Assembly: GCF_900113225.1 (NCBI RefSeq)
Contig: NZ_FOZE01000002.1
Span: 186,001 to 250,000, forward strand
Source: Mitsuaria sp. PDC51
GTDB lineage: Bacteria > Pseudomonadota > Gammaproteobacteria > Burkholderiales > Burkholderiaceae_C
Direction of reading: 5' to 3'
DNA length: 64,000 bases
In this document: positions 16,626 to 23,595 of the stretch, piece after piece
How positions within the stretch are numbered: the stretch's first letter is position 1
Layout of the letters: each line of letters starts with the position of its first letter
Translations under genes and position numbers: made by a program
The notes under the pieces: model-generated
What the model was told of the DNA's origin: nothing
The model's database searches: none
Seen by the model: the letters and a program-made list of their open reading frames with translations, nothing else

Positions 16626-17132
16626 TCAGGGCTCGTCGTGCCAGTAGTCGAGGTCGCCCTCGCCGACCTTGCGCAGCGCCTCGAACGGGCGGTCGCCACC
16701 GATGCCGGCCTCGGCCATGAATTTGTTGGAGTCGGGATAGACGCAGATCTCGGGCTGCTCCATCGTGCTGATGGACAGGTATTTGATCGGCGCGTCCGAG
16801 GTGTTGATGATGTGGTGCGGGTACTCGGGACCGGCGGGGATGAAGATCACGTCGCCGGCCTTGATCGGCAGCCGCTCGCCGGCCACGCGCAGCGTGCCGG
16901 AGCCTTCCAGCACGATGAACATTTCCTCCTGCGCGTGATGCAGGTGGTAGGGGCAGGTGGTCTTGCCCGGCTCGACGATGTCATAGGACGCGCCGAGCTT
17001 GCTCGCGGCGGTGCCGCGCGCCAGCCGCGCGAAGCGCGACTCGTACAGCGGCTCCCGCTTGAACGCGGTCAGCTCGACTTCATGGAAATTGCGGATCAGT
17101 TGGGCGGCGAGCGCCTGGGCGCGATCGTTCAT
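16626..17132 (-). CDS. Cupin-domain protein
   Basis: 168 residues. A single double-stranded beta-helix shows both cupin motifs: 'YHLHHAQEEMFIVLEGSG' with metal-ligand candidates His, His and Glu, and 'IPAGPEYPHHIINTSDAPIKYLSIS' with a further His. The N-terminal part (1-60) is helical, and the C-terminal tail 'GDLDYWHDE' is shared by related cupins annotated as mannose-6-phosphate-isomerase-like. It is probably cytoplasmic and metal binding. The substrate is unknown. ATG at 17132 is preferred over an upstream ATG at 17225 because the cupin family starts here and GGAGAC precedes it. Confidence 0.75.
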   Translation of the reverse strand: MNDRAQALAAQLIRNFHEVELTAFKREPLYESRFARLARGTAASKLGASYDIVEPGKTTCPYHLHHAQEEMFIVLEGSGTLRVAGERLPIKAGDVIFIPAGPEYPHHIINTSDAPIKYLSISTMEQPEICVYPDSNKFMAEAGIGGDRPFEALRKVGEGDLDYWHDEP

Positions 17133-17288
17133 GCGGGGGTCTCCTTGCGCGACGACGGGGCGGGCTGACTTGAACCCGGGATCGCAGGCTAGCGTGTCCC
17201 CCCGTCGTCGGCAAACCCAAGTCAATGACGCCAGCGCGAGGGATTCTTAGCATGTGGCTCTTCCTCCACTGACCGCAGGAGTTCACCC

Positions 17289-17567
17289 ATGCATTCGATC
17301 CAACTGACGGTGGCGTACGATCCGCGAATGAAACGCCCGCTGCAGATCCAAGCCGACTGGGATCCCGAGGCCTCGGTCTGGGTCGCCACGTCGGAGGACG
17401 TGCCTGGGTTGGCCACCGAGGCGGAGACGCTCGAGGCACTCGAGGCGAAGCTGAAGGTCCTCGTGCCCGAACTGCTGGAAGCGAACGGCCATCTTCCCGA
17501 CGGTCCGGAGCTGTCGATGGAAGTGCTGGCGCGGCGCGTCAGCAGCACCTCGATCCACCTGCGCTGA
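17289..17567 (+). CDS. HicB-like antitoxin with DUF1902 domain
   Basis: 92 residues. The core 'IQADWDPEASVWVATSEDVPGLATEAETLEALEAKLKVLVPELLEAN' is the DUF1902 pattern, a partial RNase H-like fold related to HicB antitoxins. The N-terminal extension (1-16) and C-terminal 'EVLARRVSSTSIHL' have no clear DNA-binding motif. The next gene, 5 bases downstream, encodes a HicA-like toxin, so this is most likely the neutralising partner in a type II module with antitoxin first. An alternative start at Met14 (17328) would give a protein closer to the domain. Confidence 0.7.
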   Translation: MHSIQLTVAYDPRMKRPLQIQADWDPEASVWVATSEDVPGLATEAETLEALEAKLKVLVPELLEANGHLPDGPELSMEVLARRVSSTSIHLR

Positions 17568-17572
17568 GTCCC

Positions 17573-17770
17573 ATGGGCGCCAGCTTCACGCCGGAGCTGG
17601 TCCGGATGCTCCGCGCCGCAGGTTGCTGTTTCGAGCGCCGCGGCAAGGGCGATCACGACATCTGGTTTTCCCCGCTGAGCCGTCTCCGCTTCCCGGTGGA
17701 TCACCAGATCAAGTCGAGGCACCTTGCCAACGCGGTCCTGCGCCAGGCCGGCCTGGCCAAGCACTTCTGA
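17573..17770 (+). CDS. HicA-like mRNA interferase toxin
   Basis: 65 residues. It has the small double-stranded-RNA-binding-like fold of HicA toxins: 'LVRMLRAAGCCFERRGKGDHDIWFSP' with catalytic His28, then 'FPVDHQIKSRHLANAVLRQAGLAKHF'. HicA proteins cleave mRNA and are held inactive by a HicB partner. Here it follows a DUF1902 antitoxin-like gene by 5 bases, the reverse of the E. coli hicAB order. The length is normal and the key His is present, so the toxin looks intact. Confidence 0.72.
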   Translation: MGASFTPELVRMLRAAGCCFERRGKGDHDIWFSPLSRLRFPVDHQIKSRHLANAVLRQAGLAKHF

Positions 17771-17858
17771 GACAGCCCCGCGGGCGTCGCGCCCGGTGCG
17801 GATCGCAATGGCCTGCCGCCACCATGGCGATCCCTCGCCGGAAGGACGAAAGTCAGTT

Positions 17859-17882
17859 GGAATAACCGGCCTTCCTGCCGTG
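17859..17882 (+). promoter_or_regulatory. Possible ECF-type promoter before the COG4315 gene
   Basis: GGAATAAC at 17859-17866 resembles the -35 of ECF-sigma promoters (GGAA plus AT-rich), with CGTG 12 bases after it. It sits 60 bases before the first gene of a cluster that encodes an ECF sigma factor, which would permit autoregulation. The spacing is short for a standard ECF promoter. Confidence 0.3.
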
Positions 17883-17925
17883 TTCATGCAATACCCCCAC
17901 CTGATCCCAACCCAGGAGACCCCGC

Positions 17926-18303
17926 ATGACGAAGACCCTCAAGCTCACCGCCGCCGCGCTGCTGATGGCCGCCGCCGGACTCGCCGCCGCGCAGACCGCG
18001 CCCGCGATGGCCAAGGACGGCGCGCTGGTCGGCGCCAACGACATGACGCTCTACACCTTCGACAAGGACGCTGCCGGCTCCGGCAAGAGCGTCTGCAACG
18101 GGCCGTGCGCCACCAACTGGCCGCCGCTGATGGCCCGCGCCGAGGACAAGGCCAGCGGCGACTGGTCCATCATCACCCGCGACGACGGCTCCAAGCAGTG
18201 GGCCTACAAGGGCAAGCCGCTGTACTTCTGGGTCAAGGACGCCAAGCCCGGCGACCGCAGCGGCGACGGCATCAACCAGGTCTGGCACACGGCGAAGCCC
18301 TGA
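17926..18303 (+). CDS. Secreted COG4315 protein with two Yx(F/W)xxD motifs
   Basis: 125 residues. A signal peptide ('[17 protein letters not shown]') leads to a short domain containing 'MTLYTFDKD' and 'KPLYFWVKD', the Y-x-(F/W)-x-x-D repeats of the 'secreted repeat of unknown function' family. A Cys pair in 'SVCNGPCATNWPPL' is also typical of the family. Members are periplasmic or lipoproteins; this one lacks an obvious lipobox Cys. It precedes an ECF sigma factor and anti-sigma factor, an arrangement common for this family, so it may be part of an envelope-stress or redox response. Confidence 0.8.
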   Translation: MTKTLKLTAAALLMAAAGLAAAQTAPAMAKDGALVGANDMTLYTFDKDAAGSGKSVCNGPCATNWPPLMARAEDKASGDWSIITRDDGSKQWAYKGKPLYFWVKDAKPGDRSGDGINQVWHTAKP

Positions 18304-18342
18304 ACCGCTCCCCTGTTTCCGCGACCGCAGGCCGTCCGTCCC

Positions 18343-18876
18343 ATGCCCCTCGTCCTCGACGAAGCCTTGCCGCTGCTACCGCGCCTGCGCCGCCACGCGC
18401 GGCTGCTGTGCGGCGATGCGGCGCGGGCGGACGACCTGCTCCAGGACACGCTCGAGCGCGCGGCCCGCAAGGGCGCGCTGTTCCATGCCGAGCCCGGCCC
18501 GACGCGCCTGGATGCGCTGCGCAACTGGCTGCTGACGCTGATGCATCGCCTCTACCTGAACCAGCGCCGCGATGCCCGCGAGGCCCTGCACGACTCGCTG
18601 GACGACGAGGACACACCGCAGCCGCTGGTCCATGAACCGCAGCAGCAGGTGGCCCTGCGCCTGGACCTCGAGCGGGCGCTGGCCGCGCTGCCCGCCGCCT
18701 CGCGCGAGATCCTGCTGCTGGTCTGTGTCGAGGAACTCAGCTACCAGGCCGCCGCCCAGGTGCTGGAAGTGCCGGTAGGCACGGTGATGTCGCGGCTGTC
18801 CCGCGCGCGGGAGCGGCTGCGGCAGTCGATGGACGGCGTCGCGCCGGCCCGCCCCCCGCTGCGAGTGGTGAAATGA
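18343..18876 (+). CDS. ECF-family RNA polymerase sigma factor
   Basis: 177 residues with sigma region 2 ('HARLLCGDAARADDLLQDTLERAARKG', 17-43; 'LRNWLLTLMHRLYLNQRR') and region 4 ('LPAASREILLLVCVEELSYQAAAQVLEVPVGTVMSRLSRARERLRQ', about 115-160) and no region 3, the ECF layout. The linker between them is acidic. The anti-sigma gene starts 10 bases downstream, as expected for a coupled pair. It should direct transcription of an envelope-related regulon including this operon. Not FecI-like, since no TonB receptor is adjacent. Confidence 0.92.
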   Translation: MPLVLDEALPLLPRLRRHARLLCGDAARADDLLQDTLERAARKGALFHAEPGPTRLDALRNWLLTLMHRLYLNQRRDAREALHDSLDDEDTPQPLVHEPQQQVALRLDLERALAALPAASREILLLVCVEELSYQAAAQVLEVPVGTVMSRLSRARERLRQSMDGVAPARPPLRVVK

Positions 18877-18886
18877 GCGCCCCGCC

Positions 18887-19798
18887 ATGACGCACGACGA
18901 CCACGAACTCGACGACGCCACGCTCCACGCCTACGTGGACGGGCAACTCGAGCCCTCCCACGCCGCCGAAGTCGCCGACCGGCTGCTGCGCCAGCCGCGC
19001 GCCGCACAGCGGGTACTGGCCTGGCGCGAGCAACGCGAAGCCCTGCAGGCGCTGCATCGCGACTGGCTCGACGAACCGGTGCCCTCGCGCCTGAGCGCCG
19101 CGCTGCACCCGCCGGCCACGGCCGCCGTCGTCGCCTCGCCCTCCCCCTGGCCGCGCGCCTGGGCCGCCGCGCTGCTGGTGGCGCTGGGCCTGGGCGCGGG
19201 TGCCGCGGGCGGCTGGGGCGGTCACGGCTGGTGGCAGGGCAAGCAGCAGGCCGCCGCGCAGGCCGCCGCCCAAGCCGCCGCGCGCGCGGCGGGCCGCGAT
19301 CCAACCGTCCCCGAATACGTCCGCGACGCCGCCATCGCCCACGCCGTCTACCAGCCGGAAAAGCGCCACCCCGTCGAGGTCGGTGCCGACCAGGCGGACC
19401 ACCTCGTCCAGTGGCTGAGCAAGCGCCTGGGCGCGCAGCTGTACACCCCGGTGCTGCGCGATTACGGCTGGAAGCTGGTCGGCGGCCGCCTGCTGCCCGC
19501 GAGCGACGACCCCTCCGTCGGCGGCGCGCTGGCCCGCGCGCAGTTCATGTACGAGAACGACGCCGGCGAGCGCTTCACGCTGTACGTCAGCACCGGCGCG
19601 GCATCACCGGAAGCCCCGGTCGCCTTCCGCCTGACGCAGCGCACCGAGGGCGGCAGCACGACGCGCAGCTTGTACTGGATCGACGGCAAGCTGGCCTACG
19701 CGCTCAGCGGCAACTTCGACGAGAGACGCCTGCGCGTGCTCGCCGACCTGGTCCATGCCCGCATGGGCATGATTGCCCGCGCGGCCTCATCGCCCTGA
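18887..19798 (+). CDS. Membrane anti-sigma factor partner of the ECF sigma factor
   Basis: 303 residues. The cytoplasmic N-terminus 'LDDATLHAYVDGQLEPSHAAEVADRLLRQP' is an anti-sigma domain of the zinc-free type (the ZAS His/Cys set is missing). One membrane helix spans about 90-110, followed by a Trp/Gly and poly-Ala/Gln stretch. The periplasmic C-terminal domain (150-300) includes 'RHPVEVGADQADHLVQWLSKRLG' and 'FTLYVSTGAAS', a pattern seen in many RskA-like or ChrR-unrelated anti-sigma factors. It should hold the preceding sigma factor at the membrane until a signal arrives. Confidence 0.82.
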   Translation: MTHDDHELDDATLHAYVDGQLEPSHAAEVADRLLRQPRAAQRVLAWREQREALQALHRDWLDEPVPSRLSAALHPPATAAVVASPSPWPRAWAAALLVALGLGAGAAGGWGGHGWWQGKQQAAAQAAAQAAARAAGRDPTVPEYVRDAAIAHAVYQPEKRHPVEVGADQADHLVQWLSKRLGAQLYTPVLRDYGWKLVGGRLLPASDDPSVGGALARAQFMYENDAGERFTLYVSTGAASPEAPVAFRLTQRTEGGSTTRSLYWIDGKLAYALSGNFDERRLRVLADLVHARMGMIARAASSP

Positions 19799-19838
19799 CC
19801 TTTCGGCATGAAAAGTCCGGCGGGCACAATGCGCCGCC

Positions 19839-21590
19839 ATGTCGCTCACACGCCTGATCGCCGGCCACATACGCGGCCATTGGCGGCCCTATGCCGCCAG
19901 CGCGCTGATGCTCAGCACCATCGCCGTCCTGACGGTCTGGATCCCGCGTCAGGTGGGCCATGTCGTGGACGCGCTCGTCGCGCACCGCCTCGCCGGCTGG
20001 GACCTGATCGCCCAGTTGAGCCTGCTGGTGCTCGCCGGCCTGGCGATCTACCTGCTGCGCGTGGGCTGGCGCCTGGCGCTGTTCCGCACCGCCTATGAAC
20101 TCGGCCGGCAGCTGCGCACCCGCCTCTACGCCCAACTGACGCGCCAGGGTCCGGCCTTCTTCCACGCCCAGCGCACCGGCGATCTGATGGCGCTCGCCAC
20201 CAACGACGTCGACGCCATCGAGATGGCCGCCGGCGAGGCGCTGCTCGCCGCCTTCGACGGCTCGCTGACGCTGATCCTGGTGCTCGGGATGATGACGATC
20301 GGCGTCGACTGGCGCCTGGGCCTGGCCGCGCTGGTGCCCTTCCCCTTCATGGCCTATGCGTTCTGGCGCATCTCGACGCAGGTCCACGTCGCCTGGTCCG
20401 ATTCGCTGACGCGCTTCTCCGCGCTGAACCAGCAGGTGCAGGACAGCCTCGCCGGCGTGCGCACCGTGCGGGCGCTGGGCCTCGTGCGGCGCAGCCGCGC
20501 GCAGTTCGGCGAGCTCGCGCGTGACGCCGGCGCGGCCGCCTACCAGGCGCAGCGCTGGGAGGCGATGTTCGAACCCGCCGTCGGCCTGTCGCTGGGCGCG
20601 GCCACGGTGATCGCGCTGGGCGTGGGCGCGTGGCTGGTCGGCACAAACCTGATCACCATCGGCCAGCTGACCGCCTTCACGATGTACCTGGGCCAGCTGA
20701 TCTGGCCGATGTTCGCGGCGGGCTGGGTGCTGTCGCTGCTGGAGCGCGGCCGCGCCGCGTGGTCGCGGCTGCAGCCGGTGCTCGACGCACCGGCCGGCCT
20801 CGTCGACACCGGCACGCGCGAGCTGCCCGCGCAGGCGGACATCGCCTGGGACCGCGTGTCCTTCCGCTATCCCGGCATGGCGCAGCCGGCGCTCGAGGAC
20901 ATCACGCTGACGCTGCCGCCGGGCCGCACGCTGGGCATCGTCGGCGCGACGGGCTCGGGCAAGTCGACGCTGTTGCGGCTGCTGCTCCGGCAGTACGAAC
21001 CGGATGCCGGCGCGGTGCGCCTGGGCGGCGTGCCCGCGCCGGAGATCCGGCTCGACGCACTGCGGCGCGGGCTGGCCTGGGTGCCGCAGGAGCCCTTCCT
21101 GTTCTCGGCCTCGGTGGCGGACAACATCGGGCTCGCGCGCCCGGACGCGACGCGCGAGCAGATCCTGGCGGTGGCCGAGCTGGCCGCCGTCCATGACGAC
21201 ATCGCGCGCCTGCCGCAGGGCTACGACACGCTGGTCGGCGAGCGCGGCGTGACGCTGTCCGGCGGCCAGCGCCAGCGCGTCGCGATCGCGCGGGCGCTGC
21301 TGGCGCAGGCGCCGGTGCTGCTGCTGGACGACGCGCTGTCGGCCGTGGACAGCGGCACCGAGACGCAGATCCTGGACCACTGGCGCGAGTTGCGGGAGCG
21401 CCATCCGGAGCGCAGCCTGGCGATCGTCAGCCACCGGCTCTCGGCGGTGATGGAGGCCGACGAGATCGTCGTGCTGAAGCAGGGCCGGATCGTCGAGCGC
21501 GGCCGGCATGAGGACCTCATCGCCCTGGGCGGCTGGTACGCCGGCCAATGGCGTTATCAACAACTGGAGGCCAGCCTTGACGCCGCCTGA
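19839..21590 (+). CDS. ABC exporter half-transporter, MdlA-like (permease fused to ATPase)
   Basis: 583 residues. The N-terminal six-helix membrane domain (about 15-310) is followed by an ATPase with Walker A 'GATGSGKST', Q-loop 'WVPQEPFLFS', signature 'LSGGQRQRVAIARALL', Walker B 'VLLLDDALSAVDS' and switch 'IVSHRLS'. Walker B is followed by Asp-Asp instead of Asp-Glu, so the usual catalytic Glu is replaced: this half probably carries the degenerate ATP site of a heterodimer. The partner gene starts inside its last codons. The substrate (drug or lipid) is unknown. Confidence 0.9.
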   Translation: MSLTRLIAGHIRGHWRPYAASALMLSTIAVLTVWIPRQVGHVVDALVAHRLAGWDLIAQLSLLVLAGLAIYLLRVGWRLALFRTAYELGRQLRTRLYAQLTRQGPAFFHAQRTGDLMALATNDVDAIEMAAGEALLAAFDGSLTLILVLGMMTIGVDWRLGLAALVPFPFMAYAFWRISTQVHVAWSDSLTRFSALNQQVQDSLAGVRTVRALGLVRRSRAQFGELARDAGAAAYQAQRWEAMFEPAVGLSLGAATVIALGVGAWLVGTNLITIGQLTAFTMYLGQLIWPMFAAGWVLSLLERGRAAWSRLQPVLDAPAGLVDTGTRELPAQADIAWDRVSFRYPGMAQPALEDITLTLPPGRTLGIVGATGSGKSTLLRLLLRQYEPDAGAVRLGGVPAPEIRLDALRRGLAWVPQEPFLFSASVADNIGLARPDATREQILAVAELAAVHDDIARLPQGYDTLVGERGVTLSGGQRQRVAIARALLAQAPVLLLDDALSAVDSGTETQILDHWRELRERHPERSLAIVSHRLSAVMEADEIVVLKQGRIVERGRHEDLIALGGWYAGQWRYQQLEASLDAA

Positions 21591-23364
21591 GACCGCGTCC
21601 GGCACGGACGGCAAGACGCAGCCCGACCGCCACTCGCCGCGCGAGGCGCTGGCGCTGCTCGCGCAGGCCGCCGCACCGGAGCGCCGCGGCCTGGCCAAGG
21701 GCCTGGGCTGGCTGGTCGTGGCGGCCGCGCTCGAGGCCATCGGGCCCATCCTCGGCAAGCACTTCATCGACGCCCACGTGCTGCCGCGCGATTTCTCGCT
21801 CGGCCCGATGGCGCTGCTGCTGGGCGCGATGCTGCTGGCCGGCTGGGCCGCGAGTCTGCTGCGCTACGCGCAGCTGCGGCGCATGGCGGCGGTCGCGCAG
21901 CGCTCGGTGCTGCGCCTGCGCGAGCAGGTCTACGCCCATGTGCTGGCGCAGCCGATGGCCTTCTTCGACCGCAGCATCACCGGCCAGCTGCTGAGCCGCA
22001 TCACCAACGACACGGACGCGGTCAACAACCTGTACCGGCAGGTGCTGTTCGTGATGCTGGACTCGACCATCGTCGTGGCCGGCGCGCTGGTCGCGATGGC
22101 CTGGCTGGACTGGCGGCTGATGCTGATCGTGCTGGCGCTGGTGCCGGCGAGCTCCGGGATCATCTGGCTCTACCAGCGCGCCAGCAGCGGCCCGGTGCAG
22201 AAGGCGCGGGCGCTGCGGGCCGAGCTCAACGCGCAGATGGCCGAGAGCATGGCCGGCATGGCGATGCTGCAGTCGGCCGGCGCCGCGCAGCGCTTCGCCG
22301 CGCGCTACGAGACGGCCAACCAGGCGCAGCTGCAGGCGCGCGTGCAGGAACTGCGCGCCAATGCCTGGCTGCTGCGGCCGGCGCTGGACCTGCTCAACGT
22401 GCTGCTGATCGTGACGGTGATCTACGGCTTCGGGCAGCGCGAGCTGTCGGGGATGGAGGTCGGCCTGCTCTACGCCTTCCTGGCCTACATCGCCCGGGTC
22501 GTCGAGCCGCTGATCCAGATCACGATGCAGTTCAGCCAACTGCAGCAGGCGCTGGTGGCAGCATCGCGGGTGCGCGCACTGCTGCGCGAGCCGTCCGAGC
22601 CGCGCTCGCACCGACCGGACCTGGTGGTCGGCGCCGGCGCGATCCGCTTCGAGCACCTGCACTTCGCCTACACGCCGGAGCAGCCGGTGCTGCGCGACCT
22701 GGACCTGGACATCCCCGCCGGCAGCTTCGTCGGCATCGCGGGCCACACGGGCTCGGGCAAGTCGACGCTGCTGGCGCTGCTGCTACGCTTCTATCAACCG
22801 CAGCAGGGCCGCATCCTGATCGACGGCCAGCCGCTGGCCCAACTGCCGGACGAGACCTTCCACGAGGCGCTCGGTCTGGTGCCGCAGGAGCCCTACCTGA
22901 TCGCCGGCAGCGTGCGCGACAACATCCGCATGGGCCGGGCGATCCCCGACGAGCAGCTCGAGGCGGCGGCTCGCGCGGCGCGGGCGCACGACTTCCTGAG
23001 CGCGCTGCCGCAGGCTTACGACAGCCGGCTCGGCGACGGGGGGCTGGCGGTGTCCACCGGGCAGAAGCAGCTGATCGCGCTGGCACGCGCGCTGGCCGGG
23101 AATCCGCGCATCCTGCTGCTCGACGAGGCGACGGCCAACATCGACAGCGCGACCGAGGCGCAGGTCGGCGAGGCACTGCGCGCGCTGCGCGGCCGCGTGA
23201 CGGTGATCGCGATCGCGCACCGCCTGTCGACGATCCGCGATGCCGACCAGATCGTGGTGCTCAACCACGGCCGCCTGTCCGAACGCGGCACGCACGAGGC
23301 GCTGATGGCGATCGAGGGCGGCATCTACCAGCGCCTGGTGCAGCTGCAGGCGCTGGAGGAGTGA
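21577..23364 (+). CDS. ABC exporter half-transporter, MdlB-like partner
   Basis: 595 residues from a TTG start at 21577. The start is supported by GGAGG at 21566-21570 with a 6-base spacer, and it overlaps the upstream gene by 14 bases. The membrane domain spans about 40-330 and includes 'PMAFFDRSITGQLLSRITNDTDAV'. The ATPase has Walker A 'GHTGSGKST', 'VPQEPYLIAGSVRDNI', a signature 'VSTGQKQLIALARAL' with Thr in place of the usual second Gly or Ser context, and Walker B 'ILLLDEATANIDS' with the catalytic Glu. It therefore complements the Glu-lacking partner to form an asymmetric heterodimer. Confidence 0.9.
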   Translation: MTPPETASGTDGKTQPDRHSPREALALLAQAAAPERRGLAKGLGWLVVAAALEAIGPILGKHFIDAHVLPRDFSLGPMALLLGAMLLAGWAASLLRYAQLRRMAAVAQRSVLRLREQVYAHVLAQPMAFFDRSITGQLLSRITNDTDAVNNLYRQVLFVMLDSTIVVAGALVAMAWLDWRLMLIVLALVPASSGIIWLYQRASSGPVQKARALRAELNAQMAESMAGMAMLQSAGAAQRFAARYETANQAQLQARVQELRANAWLLRPALDLLNVLLIVTVIYGFGQRELSGMEVGLLYAFLAYIARVVEPLIQITMQFSQLQQALVAASRVRALLREPSEPRSHRPDLVVGAGAIRFEHLHFAYTPEQPVLRDLDLDIPAGSFVGIAGHTGSGKSTLLALLLRFYQPQQGRILIDGQPLAQLPDETFHEALGLVPQEPYLIAGSVRDNIRMGRAIPDEQLEAAARAARAHDFLSALPQAYDSRLGDGGLAVSTGQKQLIALARALAGNPRILLLDEATANIDSATEAQVGEALRALRGRVTVIAIAHRLSTIRDADQIVVLNHGRLSERGTHEALMAIEGGIYQRLVQLQALEE

Positions 23365-23398
23365 GCAGGTCTGTGCCGAGCCGCGGCTGAAACGAAAG

Positions 23399-23422
23399 AA
23401 GCCCGGTCTTTCGACCGGGCTT
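23399..23422 (+). terminator. Hairpin after the ABC exporter operon
   Basis: AAGCCCGGTC - TTTC - GACCGGGCTT is a perfect 10-bp stem with a 4-base loop. Only two T follow, so termination may be partial. Confidence 0.6.
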
Positions 23423-23595
23423 CCGAGGGCCTCGAAGGGCAGGTTTCCAGAAGGTTCCCCGAAGGGCTGGAAGCTAGGAATGGCCTCAAAGGGCAGGACG
23501 GATTCTGCGCTTGGCGCGGGTGGACATCAAGACAGTGGTTCGAGTGGCTGCGTCGCATCGATGTGCAGCGCATATTCGCTTATCGGAACACGTCA

